Source of the DNA: Alitta virens | Lineage: Eukaryota > Annelida > Polychaeta > Phyllodocida > Nereididae | NCBI GenBank assembly: GCA_932294295.1 | Contig: OW028576.1 | Location: forward strand, 23,319,227 to 23,383,226 | DNA: 64,000 bases | Reading direction: 5' to 3' | In this document: piece after piece, positions 1 to 10,711 of the stretch | Numbering within the stretch: the stretch's first letter is position 1 | Layout of the letters: the number at the start of each line of letters is the position of its first letter | Position numbers and translations under genes: made by a program | The notes under the pieces: model-generated | Told to the model about the DNA's origin: nothing | The model's input: the letters and a program-made list of their open reading frames with translations, nothing else | The model's database searches: none

Positions 1-288
1 CGAGAATCAGGTACACGAAATGTCCAGTCACTAGAAAGTGAATGCAGCGACGCACCGCTTTATAATGTCGACATTTACCACTTGTTTGAGAGAATCTTTA
101 ATAAAAATAAATAAAAATCATTTGCATGGGGAAAACTAAATAAAGTCAAACTACATATTGTCTAAATGAAGCTACAATTGGTATTTTATTGTATAAACAT
201 GTGATCACTAGACTCTCAGAAACAAAGTGCCAGAAGTCAAGCAATAAGTGCTATTTCCCTCTGATATGCAGCAACCAAAATCTTAAAT
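1..288. other. Region beyond the pol stop of the LTR element
   Basis: This stretch follows the pol stop codon of the minus-strand Ty3-type element. A 3' LTR matching the 218-bp 5' LTR should lie here or just outside. I searched for its two ends (TGTAAGGT and GGTCATCACA, read on the plus strand) and found neither. Either the element has a longer 3' untranslated part reaching beyond the window, or its 3' end is deleted. No other gene is visible here. Confidence 0.5.
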
Positions 289-3200
289 TCACTGGTAGCC
301 TACATTGTGGCCTAACCTATCAGGTGGCTTCCTCAGCCTACCTGGTAGAAATGGAGCCGCTTCCGGATCCAATTCCCGAGAAGGAGCTGAGGTCAGCTCC
401 AAATCCGGAAAAGGAGCTGAGGACAGCTCCAAGTCCAGAAAAGGAGCTGTATTCAGATTCGAACGCGAATCTGCCACTCTTCTCGTATCCAGGGGATCGC
501 GTGTGTGCAAGCCGCGCCCCCTGTGTTCTCCTGTCCTCGCAGCTCCGCCCCGCTCTGGCCGCCCAGACCAAGGCTGCGCTGCGTCACCACTCAATTCTCC
601 GGGCAAGGGCGGATCCCGCCCCTCGTCTAGGGGGGTCGCACTCGCTCCGTCCTCATACAATGATGGGTCCAAATACGGATCGTCCGATGGGATGTCAGGG
701 ATCCGAATCATGTCATCTGGAGTCACCTCAGCTAAATACTTCTTGAGCTGATTAATGTGGACTATGCGTCTCTTTCCAGAGGCTGGGGCCTCTATCTCGT
801 AGTTGACTTCTCCCATCTTCCTCGTCACCTTGTAAGGTCCCAGAAACTTCAGGGCCAGTTTCTGCTTAGCCAGGGGCGGATAAAACAATAAAACCCAGTC
901 TCCAATATGGAATGACTGCTCCATTGCCAGCCTGTTGTAATGCTTCGCCTGCTTCTGGGCCGCTTTCCTCATCTGGGTTCTGCACTTTTCGAAGGATTCT
1001 TCCATGGCTTCACGTATCCACTCTACATATTCCACTGGACAGTGGTGCTTATGTTGGAGTGCGTGGCCATACATCAGATCTACAGGGAGCATTGCTTCTC
1101 TGCCCAACATCATTCGATTTGGCGTGATATCCGTGGATCTATGGGGCGTAGCCCGATAGGCACACATCACGTAAGGAAGCATGTCATCCCAGTCATCTCT
1201 CCTTTCGTTCACCAACTTCGATAGCATATCACCCAATGACCTATTGAAGCGTTCCACCAACCCATCGCTTTGGGGATGATAAGCCGTGGTCCTGGTCTTA
1301 TTAATCCCCAATATTTTGCACATTTCCTGGAATAATTTCGATTCGAAATTAGTCCCTTGGTCACTATGCAAGTGATAGGGAGCTCCAAATCGCAAAATCA
1401 CATTGGTCACCAAGCAATCAGCCACCGTGTAAGCCTCTTGATTAGGAAGAGCAAAGGCTTCTGTCCACTTAGTAAAATAGTCGGCAACGACTACTATATA
1501 CTTGTTATTGGACTTTGTGACAGGCAATGGTCCCATTATGTCAATGGCCATCCTTTCCATCGGCATTCCTACTGGCACCTGATGCAGGGGAGCCTTTTTC
1601 AGGCCGCCCTGTTTCCGCTTCTGACACACATCGCACCAACCTATCCAACGTATCACATCCTCCTTGTAGCCAGGCCAATAGAACCTCCGTCTCAACTTGG
1701 ATATGAGGCTGTTGATCCCCATATGGCCACCAAGACGAGACGTATGAAGCTGGTTGAAGATGCTGCGTCTGATGCTTGCTGGGGCCACCATTTGCGTCAC
1801 CAATTCACCAGTAGGCAGCTTATGGCTTCGATACACGATGCCTCGCTGCAATTTCAAGCAATAGAACTGGGCCCATATATTTCGCACCTGGGCCGAGTGC
1901 GTGACTATATCGTGATACGGCGGTCGCTGTCCAGCATCTAACCACTTCTTGGCGGTAGCTAGGGCCATATCCTGGCCCTGAGCACACCGTATTTCCTCCA
2001 AGGTGAAAGACTCTATCCAATTTGGATCCAGAGATCTCTCATTGCCGTCTCCAGCTGTTTCTCCAGCTGTCTCTCCAGCTGTCTCCGCCATATACACTCG
2101 CACCTGGGGTCCTTCAGCTTCTCCTGAGCTGATTCCAGTCGCCACTCGAGGCTGTCCACACGTAATCGTGCGGAAGCCTCGTACCTGGTTCCACTGCGTG
2201 ATGGAAGCCACAAGGTCAACATTCTCCCCATGACCTTGGTCAGGACATTCCTGGCGCTTACAGGCCCTCACGGGGATTCGTGAGCAGCCATCTGCATTCG
2301 CATGCTTCTTGCCTTCTCTGTATTCGATTACAAAGTTGTATTCGGTCAGAGAAGCTATCCATCTCGCCAACATTCCTTCCGCATCTTTAAAGTTCTGCAA
2401 CCACACCAAAGCACGATGATCAGTGCGCAAACGCACTGAATCCTGTCCATACAAGTAGGGCCGAAATATTTTCGCCATTCTAACCACAGCTAACAATTCC
2501 TTGTAGGTAGTGCAATAATGCTTTTGCGATGAAGACAAACACTGCGAGGCGTAGGCGACCACGCGCTCCTCTCCCTCAATCATTTGCGACAATACACCTC
2601 GTATCGCAAGATCAGAGGCATCCGTGTCCAGGATGACAGGGCACCCTTCACGTGGGAGCACCAAGATTGGTGCAGTCGTGAGGGCCCTGATTAACCTTTT
2701 AAAAGCGTTTCTGCATGTCTCATCCCACTTAAAGACGGCCTGGTGCGCTGTTAAAGCATGTAGTGGTGCTGCTAGTCCAGCAAAGTCACGCACGTACTTT
2801 CTATAGTACGATGCGAATCCTACAAAGCAGCGCACCTCTTGTACTGTGGTTGGTTCTGGCCACTCTCGCACCGCCTTTATCTTTTTAGGATCTGGTTTCA
2901 CACCCTCTCTACAAATCACATGCCCTAGAAAGGAGACCTCACTCTTAAATAACTCGCATTTGCTAGCTTTTAGCCTTAGCCCAGCCTAGCTAATGCGTTT
3001 GAGTACAACTATCAGGTTACCTAGACACTTCTGGAATGTGGGCCCCTGTACCACTATATCATCCATGTAACATAGACAAGTGGACAGGTCCAGTCCTCCT
3101 AACACTAGCTCCATCAAACGTTCCAGTGTAGCTGGTCCATTTGTAACACCAAAGGGCATCACGGTGAAGTGAAAATGTCCTCTGGGAGCAGTGAATGCGG

Positions 3201-4572
3201 TTTTCTCTTTGTCTCTGTCATCCATAGCTATTTGCCAATAGCCAGATGACAGGTCCAGGGTACAAAACCATTTTGCCCCTGACAAAGTGTCTAGACAGTC
3301 ATCGATGCGTGGCAAAGGATAAGCATCCTTTTTAGTGCACGAATTCAATTTCCTATAATCCACACAAAACCTGAAAGTTCCATCTTTCTTTCTTACTAAC
3401 ACAGGGGGACTAGACAAGGGGCTGCTACTGGGCTCGATCACTCCGAGTCTCAGCATCTTATCCACTTCCTCTGACAGCGCCCTGTTTTGAGCCCACCCTA
3501 ATCTCCGGGTCGGCACCTTGAAAGGCCGATTGTCACCCGTATCGATCTTGTGCGTGGCTTGACTCGTACGTCCCAGCCCGTATTTACCTCCCTCAAAACA
3601 ATGTTCATACTCCATCAAGACCTTTCGGAGCTCTGACCTTTGATCTGCGGTCAGATCGTCAGTTTCGTCCAAAAGAGGCTGCAAATGAACGGGCAGTCGT
3701 GTTTCAGTGTTTTTCCGCTTGAGTTCAAAATTGACCTCAGCAGCATTCACCGTTTTCGGTGAATCCACCTTTTCGACTTCGCTCAATTGACCTACCACTT
3801 GACCTTTCGCAATATGAACACTCTCAGTCGTGGGATTGGCTATCCACACGTGAGCCCCAGAGCATTGAGATGCCAATAATCCTCTAGGTATCATTATGTG
3901 TAAATCCTGGCAAACCGTGGGCAACGACTCGAATACGAGGTCGCCCCCGTTAGATACGCCCCAGGACACCAAATTGACTGAGACCTGCGACACGTGGCGA
4001 GCTGGTATGTAGACGTCTTCATGTAAGATTGCTCGGCCTGTTTTTCCAGGGCGACCTTCTCTACACGCGATATCAACGCCTCCCAGCCTCAGCATTCCTA
4101 CTGAACACATTAGCAATGCACCGTGTCTCTTCAAGAAGTCCATCCCCAGTAGACCAGGGAGACCTCCGATATCCGCTACCAAAAATTCACAAGGATAAAG
4201 CACCCTCTCTAAACAGAGAGTGAGCTCCACCTTACCATAAATATTAATTGGTCCGCCGTTTGCAGCCGAGATCTTGCCTTCCACAGGTCTTAAAGTCTCT
4301 CGTTTCGCGCCAGGTATCTCATCGTACTCCTGCTTACTCAGCAGAGACACCTGCGCACCGGTATCGATCAGGAGATCCACGTGACGTGTCCCTACACTAA
4401 TCGTAATATACCATGATGCGCTCGAATTCTGCATGGCCACTTGTCTTGGCCAATGCTGTCCCACTTTCACCCCTTCCCAACATTCCGGAGGCTGAGGGGC
4501 CGCTTTTTCAGCAGGCTGAGGGGCTGCTTTTTCAGCAGGTGAAGGATCCGTGGATACTTCCTCCACCCTTAC
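289..4572 (-). pseudogene. pol: Retrotransposon Pol, broken by one stop codon
   Basis: Pol is read in the -1 frame relative to gag. The first segment (2986-4566) has an aspartic protease with DTGA at residues 68-71 and the partner LLGMD motif, then reverse transcriptase with YMDD at 500-503. A TAG at 2986-2988 interrupts the RT thumb/connection. The same frame continues without another break to 289. The second segment (counted from 2919) holds RNase H (DTDASD at 98), integrase zinc finger H392, H399, C429, C432, catalytic D460, D520 and E556, and a GPY/F-like module. Between RNase H and integrase is a GET-AGETAGETAG mini-repeat. The last ~50 residues hold three or four imperfect 'APF-DLEL' repeats. 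The stop makes this copy unable to produce full Pol as read; whether the stop is fixed is unknown. Confidence 0.88.
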
Positions 4573-5954
4573 TCGTTTTCCGAGTGTTTCCTCTCCTTCT
4601 TATCCTTGCCCCCCTTTTTGCCCTGATCGCTCCGCCCCTGGGACCGTTTATCACCGTGCTTACTCGATCGGTGTTCCCTGTCCTTGCTAGGCGCTCGTTT
4701 CTTGGAGCGATCATCATCGACATTTCGCTTGGGACAATCCCTGCGGAGATGCCCGGTCTTCTTGCACCGGTAGCACCTCCGTGTTTCAGGTGAATAATCG
4801 TGTTCCTGCCGGCGAGTATTACTATAAACCTTCCCCTTATCTTTGGACATAACCTCGCCTAAGATTGAATAGACCAAGTCCTTCAAATCCTGCCTCGTGA
4901 TGGCTCCCTCTTTTTCAGAGGACGGGCCGCCACGTATAGACGCTGAAGCAGTAGCAGCCACGGAAGCCTCGGGCTGTAGTATTGGCAAAGCGATAGCGCC
5001 AGCCGGCCCGACGTCAGGCTTACTCGTTTTCGTGGCCTCGTACGCTGCCTCGTACTGCACTGCTAGATCAATGGCCTCCTGCAGGGTGGGTGGCTTTAAA
5101 GCCGCCAACCAAAATCTCATACTAGTAGACCCAGCCGTCTCCATGAAACGCTCTTTTGCAAAGCGTTCCTGCTCGGCTGGGGCGGAAGCGGGGTTCGCTT
5201 TCCTGGAGAGGTCTAACAAAAACAACCCATACGTCTCGAGGTCCATTTCTGGGCCTCGTTTTGCATTAAACCATTTATTTCTGTACGCATCGAGGGCACG
5301 ATTCGAGCAGAACAGAGCCGTCAACTGGCTCACCATCTCTCTCCAATCGTCCCGATAAGTTAGGGGCCGCATTTTCAACTTAGCTTGACCAGTGACGCTG
5401 GTCCAAAGGTGAAAACATTTCTCCTCGTCCGTCCACTTATTGAAAGTGGCGACTCGAGTGAATTCCTCTAAGTGGTCTATGAAGGCCGTGCCCTGGCCGT
5501 CATATTTTGGAGGAATAGCTTCTTTTCTCCGCCTGTACCCCGAAGAACCCAGACTCCGTTGCAGAGTACTGGTGGCCGCCATGACAGCCCGGGCCGAGCC
5601 ACGTGGTTCCGCACGCTCGACCACGGAGGGCCGCCCTTCAGGCGAGGAAACAGGCGTCGACGCGGATGAATCATTCGACTCATATCGAGCTGGCGAGGGC
5701 TCCCTTCGGCGCCCTCGATCGCTGGTAGTCCGCGTATTTTCCTGACTCGTGAATGCGAGTCCAGGACTTGGAGTCCTATCCGCCGTGGTCTCTCGTCTAC
5801 GAGGGCGTCCCGGCGTTCGCACTACTTTACTCCTAGTCGAAGCACGTAGAGCTGACTCATCCGCCGTTTGCGAGGGGCCCGGCACCGGAGTCGATGCGGG
5901 CTCACTCGTGTCGGCTGATGCCAAGCCAGGCCTCTTACGCAACTTTGCAGGCAT
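4569..5954 (-). CDS. gag: Retrotransposon Gag polyprotein
   Basis: This is a 461-aa Gag-like protein. The first ~110 residues are rich in Ser, Arg and Pro. A capsid-like helical core follows at about residues 145-310, with the typical 'W...Y..N..W' retrotransposon gag character. One CCHC zinc knuckle, CYRCKKTGHLRRDC, lies at residues 394-407, followed by a very basic Lys/Arg tail. Gag coats the RNA and forms the particle. Its stop at 4569-4571 overlaps the pol frame, which lies at -1 relative to gag, so Pol would need a -1 ribosomal frameshift. The reading frame is intact. The first ATG is taken as the start; it follows an untranslated leader of about 300 bp after the PBS. Confidence 0.9.
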   Translation of the reverse strand: MPAKLRKRPGLASADTSEPASTPVPGPSQTADESALRASTRSKVVRTPGRPRRRETTADRTPSPGLAFTSQENTRTTSDRGRRREPSPARYESNDSSASTPVSSPEGRPSVVERAEPRGSARAVMAATSTLQRSLGSSGYRRRKEAIPPKYDGQGTAFIDHLEEFTRVATFNKWTDEEKCFHLWTSVTGQAKLKMRPLTYRDDWREMVSQLTALFCSNRALDAYRNKWFNAKRGPEMDLETYGLFLLDLSRKANPASAPAEQERFAKERFMETAGSTSMRFWLAALKPPTLQEAIDLAVQYEAAYEATKTSKPDVGPAGAIALPILQPEASVAATASASIRGGPSSEKEGAITRQDLKDLVYSILGEVMSKDKGKVYSNTRRQEHDYSPETRRCYRCKKTGHLRRDCPKRNVDDDRSKKRAPSKDREHRSSKHGDKRSQGRSDQGKKGGKDKKERKHSENE

Positions 5955-6260
5955 TATACGTGGGGCTAAAACACACTAAATAAGGTATAGTATTGTAGCG
6001 TGAATTCTACTTAACTGTAGATATGTGTAGCTTGAAGTTTTGAAGTCGCAACGTCGCTGCTGCTGACGCTCAATGTAGATGCTGACGGTTCCTGTGCTCC
6101 GCTGCAACTGACTAAACCACGCGGTCGCTGGCACCTTTATCCAGCGTGGCCGTCGCGAAGTCATGTTTTTTTTCAAAAAGTTCAAAAAGTTCTTTATGTC
6201 CTTGTCCATGCGTCGTCCATGTCTTCTATCCAATTGGGGAACCCTACAACCGATTCTTCA

Positions 6261-6279
6261 AGTCCCACATCGGGCGCCA
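6261..6279 (-). other. Primer-binding site (tRNA-Lys-like)
   Basis: Three bases inside the LTR end, the minus strand reads TGGCGCCCGATGTGGGACT. TGGCGCC is the complement of a tRNA 3' end finishing GGCGCCA. Both known tRNA-Lys primer sites start TGGCGCCC, so a tRNA-Lys primer is the likeliest reading; the remaining bases differ in a few places. Confidence 0.8.
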
Positions 6280-6282
6280 ATT

Positions 6283-6500
6283 TGTAAGGTTCCCCAAGAA
6301 AGACAAAGCGTTAATATTCCAGTTTTTTAAGTTTATTTGCCCTGCCCCGCCGTACAGCCTGCCTATCCTCTGCTTCTTCAGCTACTGACGCGGTCTGGGT
6401 GTATTCCCGCCAAGACCCCGTGGTCACGTGGTCCGGGTCACCCAGTGCGCGTCAAAGTCAGTCACTGACCTAGTAAGGTCAGTGACCTGGGGTCATCACA
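6283..6500 (-). repeat. 5' LTR of the Ty3-type element
   Basis: Read on the minus strand, this 218-bp segment starts TGTGATGACC and ends ACCTTACA, so it has the TG...CA ends of an LTR, and it directly precedes the primer-binding site. A minus-strand AATAAA at 6332-6337 could be the polyadenylation signal. A short palindromic stretch (CAGTGAC with GTCACTG) lies near its outer edge. Only one LTR is present, so LTR-LTR divergence cannot be used for dating. Confidence 0.85.
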
Positions 6501-6602
6501 GTAGCAATTTTTTCACATAGATCTTGCTTTGGCTATCATGCTTTGGCATAAACATATTAATGTATTATCTATTACTGAGTTCATATATAATAGAAATCTG
6601 AC

Positions 6603-8125
6603 CTGGATAAGTTTATTTACTGATTCGTCTAGAGTTGGGCTTTCAAGTAGACCATCTACAGACAAAGTGAGTTGTGGGATATGTCCAGGTGACAGGGTGT
6701 TTTTGTTTGGTCCTCCAAAATGAGCTTCACATCTGAACATAAGTAGGTCACCTTCCGCTGGGTTTGGGGGATAAATGGTTATTAACGGCTCACCTAAAAG
6801 AAAAACAGCAAAACCCTTATCTTACCCTTACATAGATCTTAGACAAGTGAAGCATTGCATTCTAAACGAAAATATTTTAAACAATTCCTTTTCTTTTTCA
6901 GAATTGGTGGATTTGATCAGCGATACAATTCGAATTAGCTAAACGCAATGACTGGAATATCCATCATTCTTACTCCATTAGTTCTTCTGGCCAAAATGTT
7001 TTATGAGTTTACACTTGAAATGGCCATTTCATTGACAATTTAACAAAGCATAAAGTTTATCAATACTCGATTTGCTCTAAAATATATAATCATGTTGCAC
7101 AATGAAGACAAGATTTGTTCGGTGCACGGTTTTGAGATACCATAATGGTTGAAGCTGAATTTAAGGGTATTATCAGTGCCAGGGGAGTACGTCATGGAAG
7201 AAGTACTGATTGAACTAATCAAAATAATATTACTGCTGGTTATGCATCAGACTCCGACTCAAACTTCGTTTATTTGCAAAAAAAAAAAAAAAACCAAGGT
7301 TGAGACATTTCAAAGACTCCAGGAGGCACGGCCGAAAAGCCACCAGTTACATTCTACACTATCCATCTGTAATTAACTGATTCATTCATGCATAGAACAA
7401 AGGAGACGGGTAGATGTACAAAGAAAGAAATTATTAAAGACAGGAGAACAAAAACAAAAATTCAGATTAGTAAAAATCTTAAAAATATTTAGCATCAGAA
7501 GTAATACAGAGAACTATATGCAGAGGATGACGAGCTTTGTCATTTCAACTCACCGAGCACCACCAAACATGCAGTTGCAGTTGGAGCAAAAGCTGCGCAT
7601 GTGTATGCCCCACCATCATCATAGGTGAGATTGTGAACTGTGAGATGGAAATCACCATCTTTTCTTGCAACAGAGTATTTGGTTTTTCCCAATGGGTATT
7701 CCTCCTCATCGTCTAAGAAAGAGTAGATTATCTGGTCACTAAACTCCCATGTCATTTCTTTGAACGTACCAAATTTCACTTGGCATTGAAACACAGCAGT
7801 TTCTTTAAGTTTTCCAGTTGCGTGTGAAGGGGGAATAACAATTGACTGCCCTTGGATAAACCCTGAAAAATTGACAACAATGTGTATAAGATGTATTTTG
7901 AGAATGTTATCACAAAGATGTAATGTAAAAATCGCAGCCTGATACACAGGCATTTTCAATAATCATTGTGTGATATTTGTATTTTTGAAATAATTAGTAA
8001 TTTCAATTTTTTTTTAAATATATGCCTACTCAATGCTACTTTGAAGCTGTAGAAGAGTGTAATAGCTTACCTGTCAAATACAGAGTTATAGCGGCAGCGG
8101 CAATTACGATTCTGAATTGATGCAT
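6603..8125 (-). CDS. Ig-superfamily receptor, first three coding exons (truncated by retroelement)
   Basis: Minus-strand exons are 8071-8125, 7554-7862 and 6603-6793, with phases 1, 1 and 0 and GT-AG borders throughout. Exon 1 encodes a signal peptide with a hydrophobic core (IVIAAAAITLYLT). Exon 2 is a complete V/I-type Ig domain: Cys in VFQCQV, Trp in MTWEF, and the YDDGGAYTCAA end. Exon 3 starts a second Ig domain (EPLITIY..., FRCEAHFGG, then SPGHIPQL). Exon structure and sequence match exons 1-3 of the plus-strand Ig-ankyrin gene at 24013, so the two are paralogues in opposite orientation. The next exon would be expected below 6603, but the LTR starts at 6500. The remainder may lie beyond the retroelement, outside the window, or be lost. 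Expression is therefore uncertain. Confidence 0.8.
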
Positions 8126-9794
8126 TTCGTACTTCACATTTGGGGTGGGTATTCTGTTTTACAGAATTACATAAACTTCCATTTGTTGCTCTCTATATCT
8201 CAGAAGGTTTCATCATCAAGAGGTGTTCCCATATCTGAAATCAATTAAAGTAATTATGTTGAAAAAGTCTTAGAAAATATGTACTTCATATACTTCTTAC
8301 TATGATGCATGTTTCTTCATGCTTGTGAGTATTCAGGTATGCTGTATGGTACAGAGGGGTTAGACAATTACAATTTACTAGAAAGTCATTGGATCCATAT
8401 AAAATGTGTCTTAATCCTATTCAGTCCCTCACTTTCATTACAATTTATCTGCATCATTCAATGGTCAAATATTGAACATATCGAATGAGTATGGCATGCC
8501 TATTGCTAGCTTCAGTGTTCCCACTGCAAGAATCAAACAAATTGTCTGAAGCTTGCTGTAATGTTTAAGTGTTGTATTTATTTATTTTTTATGACAAAAC
8601 AAAAATCTTACTAACAAACGACACTTAAGAACCTAGCAAGAATCGACCTACATTGCATTAGATGTGATGTAGGGTCGAAACGACTTTCATAGGAATTCTT
8701 GGAAGTTGAAATTTACGACACATTTTTCTCAATAAACATGTTGGCATACCTTATTTCTTCGTTATGTACATCAGGACTGCTCTATTCACTATTGGTTTGC
8801 ACTCAGATTTTACTGAAAAAGCCAGTGAAAACATCGTTTTCAAGAGCATTTTCATATTCAAGTTCGCTTCATTCATGCTTTCACCATTGCCACTGGCAAA
8901 GAAAATACTAAGAAATGCCACTCCCATTGTCAACGCCCCTAGTGGACCATAAAATTAATAGCTCTGTTGAGTCTGTAATTTTCTCAATTTCACAATTAAA
9001 ATAAGTTAATATACCATTTCCACACGATTCCAGTGTTGGATAATCAACGTAAGTGGATTCGAAAATGGCACACAAATTGATTAAAATTGGAGGAAATCAA
9101 CCATATCTGAGCGCGAGACAATAGAAAAAAGGTATGTCTAAACCTATCAGGTGTATTTCATGTGGAAACATTTATTAAAAGGCAAGTTCCCACACAAGTC
9201 TAAATTCCATATTTTTTCATGTATGACGTAACCCTGTCCTGTGGACAGGGGACTTGTAGCTATTGAAAACTCAATGATAATGACAGATTTTCAAGTCCTG
9301 GGACAAATATTATTTGCAATAAACTACAAGGTATAATCGATTCATATAATATATTTGAAAAATACATAAATGTGCGATATCAGCCAACACATATGCATGG
9401 TAATTATTTGACATGATGTTCTTTTAGTTGATACATGTATTTATAAGGAAGAGACATGAAATTAATATATGTCACTCTTCCTTATGCAATTAATATTTTT
9501 ATGCATATAAAATATACCAAATGAACAATGTGATGAGTGAATGTGATGAATTATAGCCATCATATTTCTTTTTAATATTGTACATGCCTCAGTTATTTCT
9601 TTCTTTATGAGAATGATCAGTCTTAACTTGGAGCTTAACGGGAATGAATAGCCTGGAATATTTTTCAATTTTTTTGCTAATTGGTAAGCTTTTTAGTCTT
9701 ACTAAAATCTAACATTAGAAAGTTAAAACAATAAGTTATTATTTGAACACACTCAACTGAATGTTTCCTTATCTGAGAAATATTTTAATTTCAG
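8126..9794. other. Intergenic spacer between divergent receptor genes
   Basis: This 1.7-kb AT-rich spacer separates the minus-strand Ig receptor start from the first plus-strand lectin-family remnant. It probably holds the Ig gene promoter. I looked for a signal-peptide exon for the plus-strand gene. Hydrophobic stretches occur near 8739 (plus) and 8930 (minus), but neither has a donor site in the needed phase. Nothing else is supported. Confidence 0.4.
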
Positions 9795-9880
9795 TTCCCA
9801 GGATTAGTGGAAAGAATTTGTCATCATGCAATAAAGCGATTTTTGTTAAATGCACTCCTCTCCAAATAGCTAGAACTAAA
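9795..9880 (+). pseudogene. Fragment of lectin-type receptor exon 2
   Basis: After a good acceptor (TTTCAG ending 9794), the frame reads PRISGKNLSSCNKAIFVKC and continues TPLQIA. This aligns base for base with the start of exon 2 of the intact paralogue at 16897 ([25 protein letters not shown]). Homology stops after about 80 bases: four of the six domain cysteines are missing and no donor in the needed phase follows. The CUB-like exon that should come next is absent, since only 175 bp separate this from the TM exon. It is therefore a relic, or an internally deleted copy. Confidence 0.65.
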
Positions 9881-10711
9881 GAAGAAGAGATGTATGTAAT
9901 GAAGTATAGTTCCATAGTAAAGATGATATTATAATTTCCAATGCATAGTTTTCCTTTTATTTTTTAATGATAACATCCTGAATTGGTTTCACACTTTGCA
10001 ACTACTATTAGCTGTAAAATCAAGTGAATTAAACTATGAATGGCGTATTTTCAGTTGTTGTAATGGTGGTGGTGATAATTGGGACATTGCTGTTACCAGC
10101 TATTCTTGTACCTGCTATAAGAGCAGCCTTAATGTTCAGGTAATATAGTCTAAGAATATATAAGGATATTTTGTTGAACATTAGCATTGGTTAATTAATA
10201 GGTCATTTGAGTATGCTTGTATCAGTCATATGCATCTAGCAGGAACTCCTGCTGATAGGGGCCCACGCCCACCCAAATTTGTTTTGCATTGGAACCTTGA
10301 AATAAGTTTTTTTAGTTATGAATTGCAAATTATCAGTAGTACTCTGAAATAAATCTGAATTTTAAAATGATATTATTTTTTTAGAATGATATTATAATAA
10401 TTTGACCAACAGAAATCGAACCGAGAGACAGAGGAGAACATCGGATGCATCAGGTGTTAATGCAAAAATAGATGAGACTTACCTTGAGGCACAAACTCCA
10501 AGGTGAAAAAAAATAATTATGTCCTTCTGTATTGAGATGTAACATAAACATGTAATTCTTATGTGTAATTTATGCTGTACGGCTTTTCTTTTTTTCATTT
10601 AAAGAGAGGAAATTGACCTTCAAGGTATGCCTGGCAGTGATGCCACTGCCCAACCAATAATTCAAAAGCAAGGACTGCAATTACCAACCAGGTAAGACAA
10701 ATACTTCCTAA

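Larger units (their letters stand above)
1..6500 (-). mobile_element. Ty3/gypsy LTR retrotransposon, 3' LTR not seen
   Basis: On the minus strand the order is 5' LTR (6283-6500), primer-binding site, gag and pol with protease, reverse transcriptase, RNase H and integrase. Integrase downstream of RT is the Ty3/gypsy order, and no chromodomain is seen at the pol end. The copy sits about 100 bp downstream of exon 3 of a minus-strand Ig receptor gene, in the same orientation as that gene, so it interrupts the gene. Pol has a single in-frame stop and is otherwise open, which suggests a fairly recent insertion. The left boundary is unknown. Confidence 0.93.

Noticed and set aside
289..746. Plus-strand open frames over the Pol C-terminus
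   Set aside because: Antisense shadows of the GC-rich repeat-bearing end of pol; no start context or homology.
8751..8933. Minus-strand signal-peptide-like open frame
   Set aside because: Hydrophobic N-terminus only; no donor site, no downstream exon in phase, and it lies upstream of another gene start.
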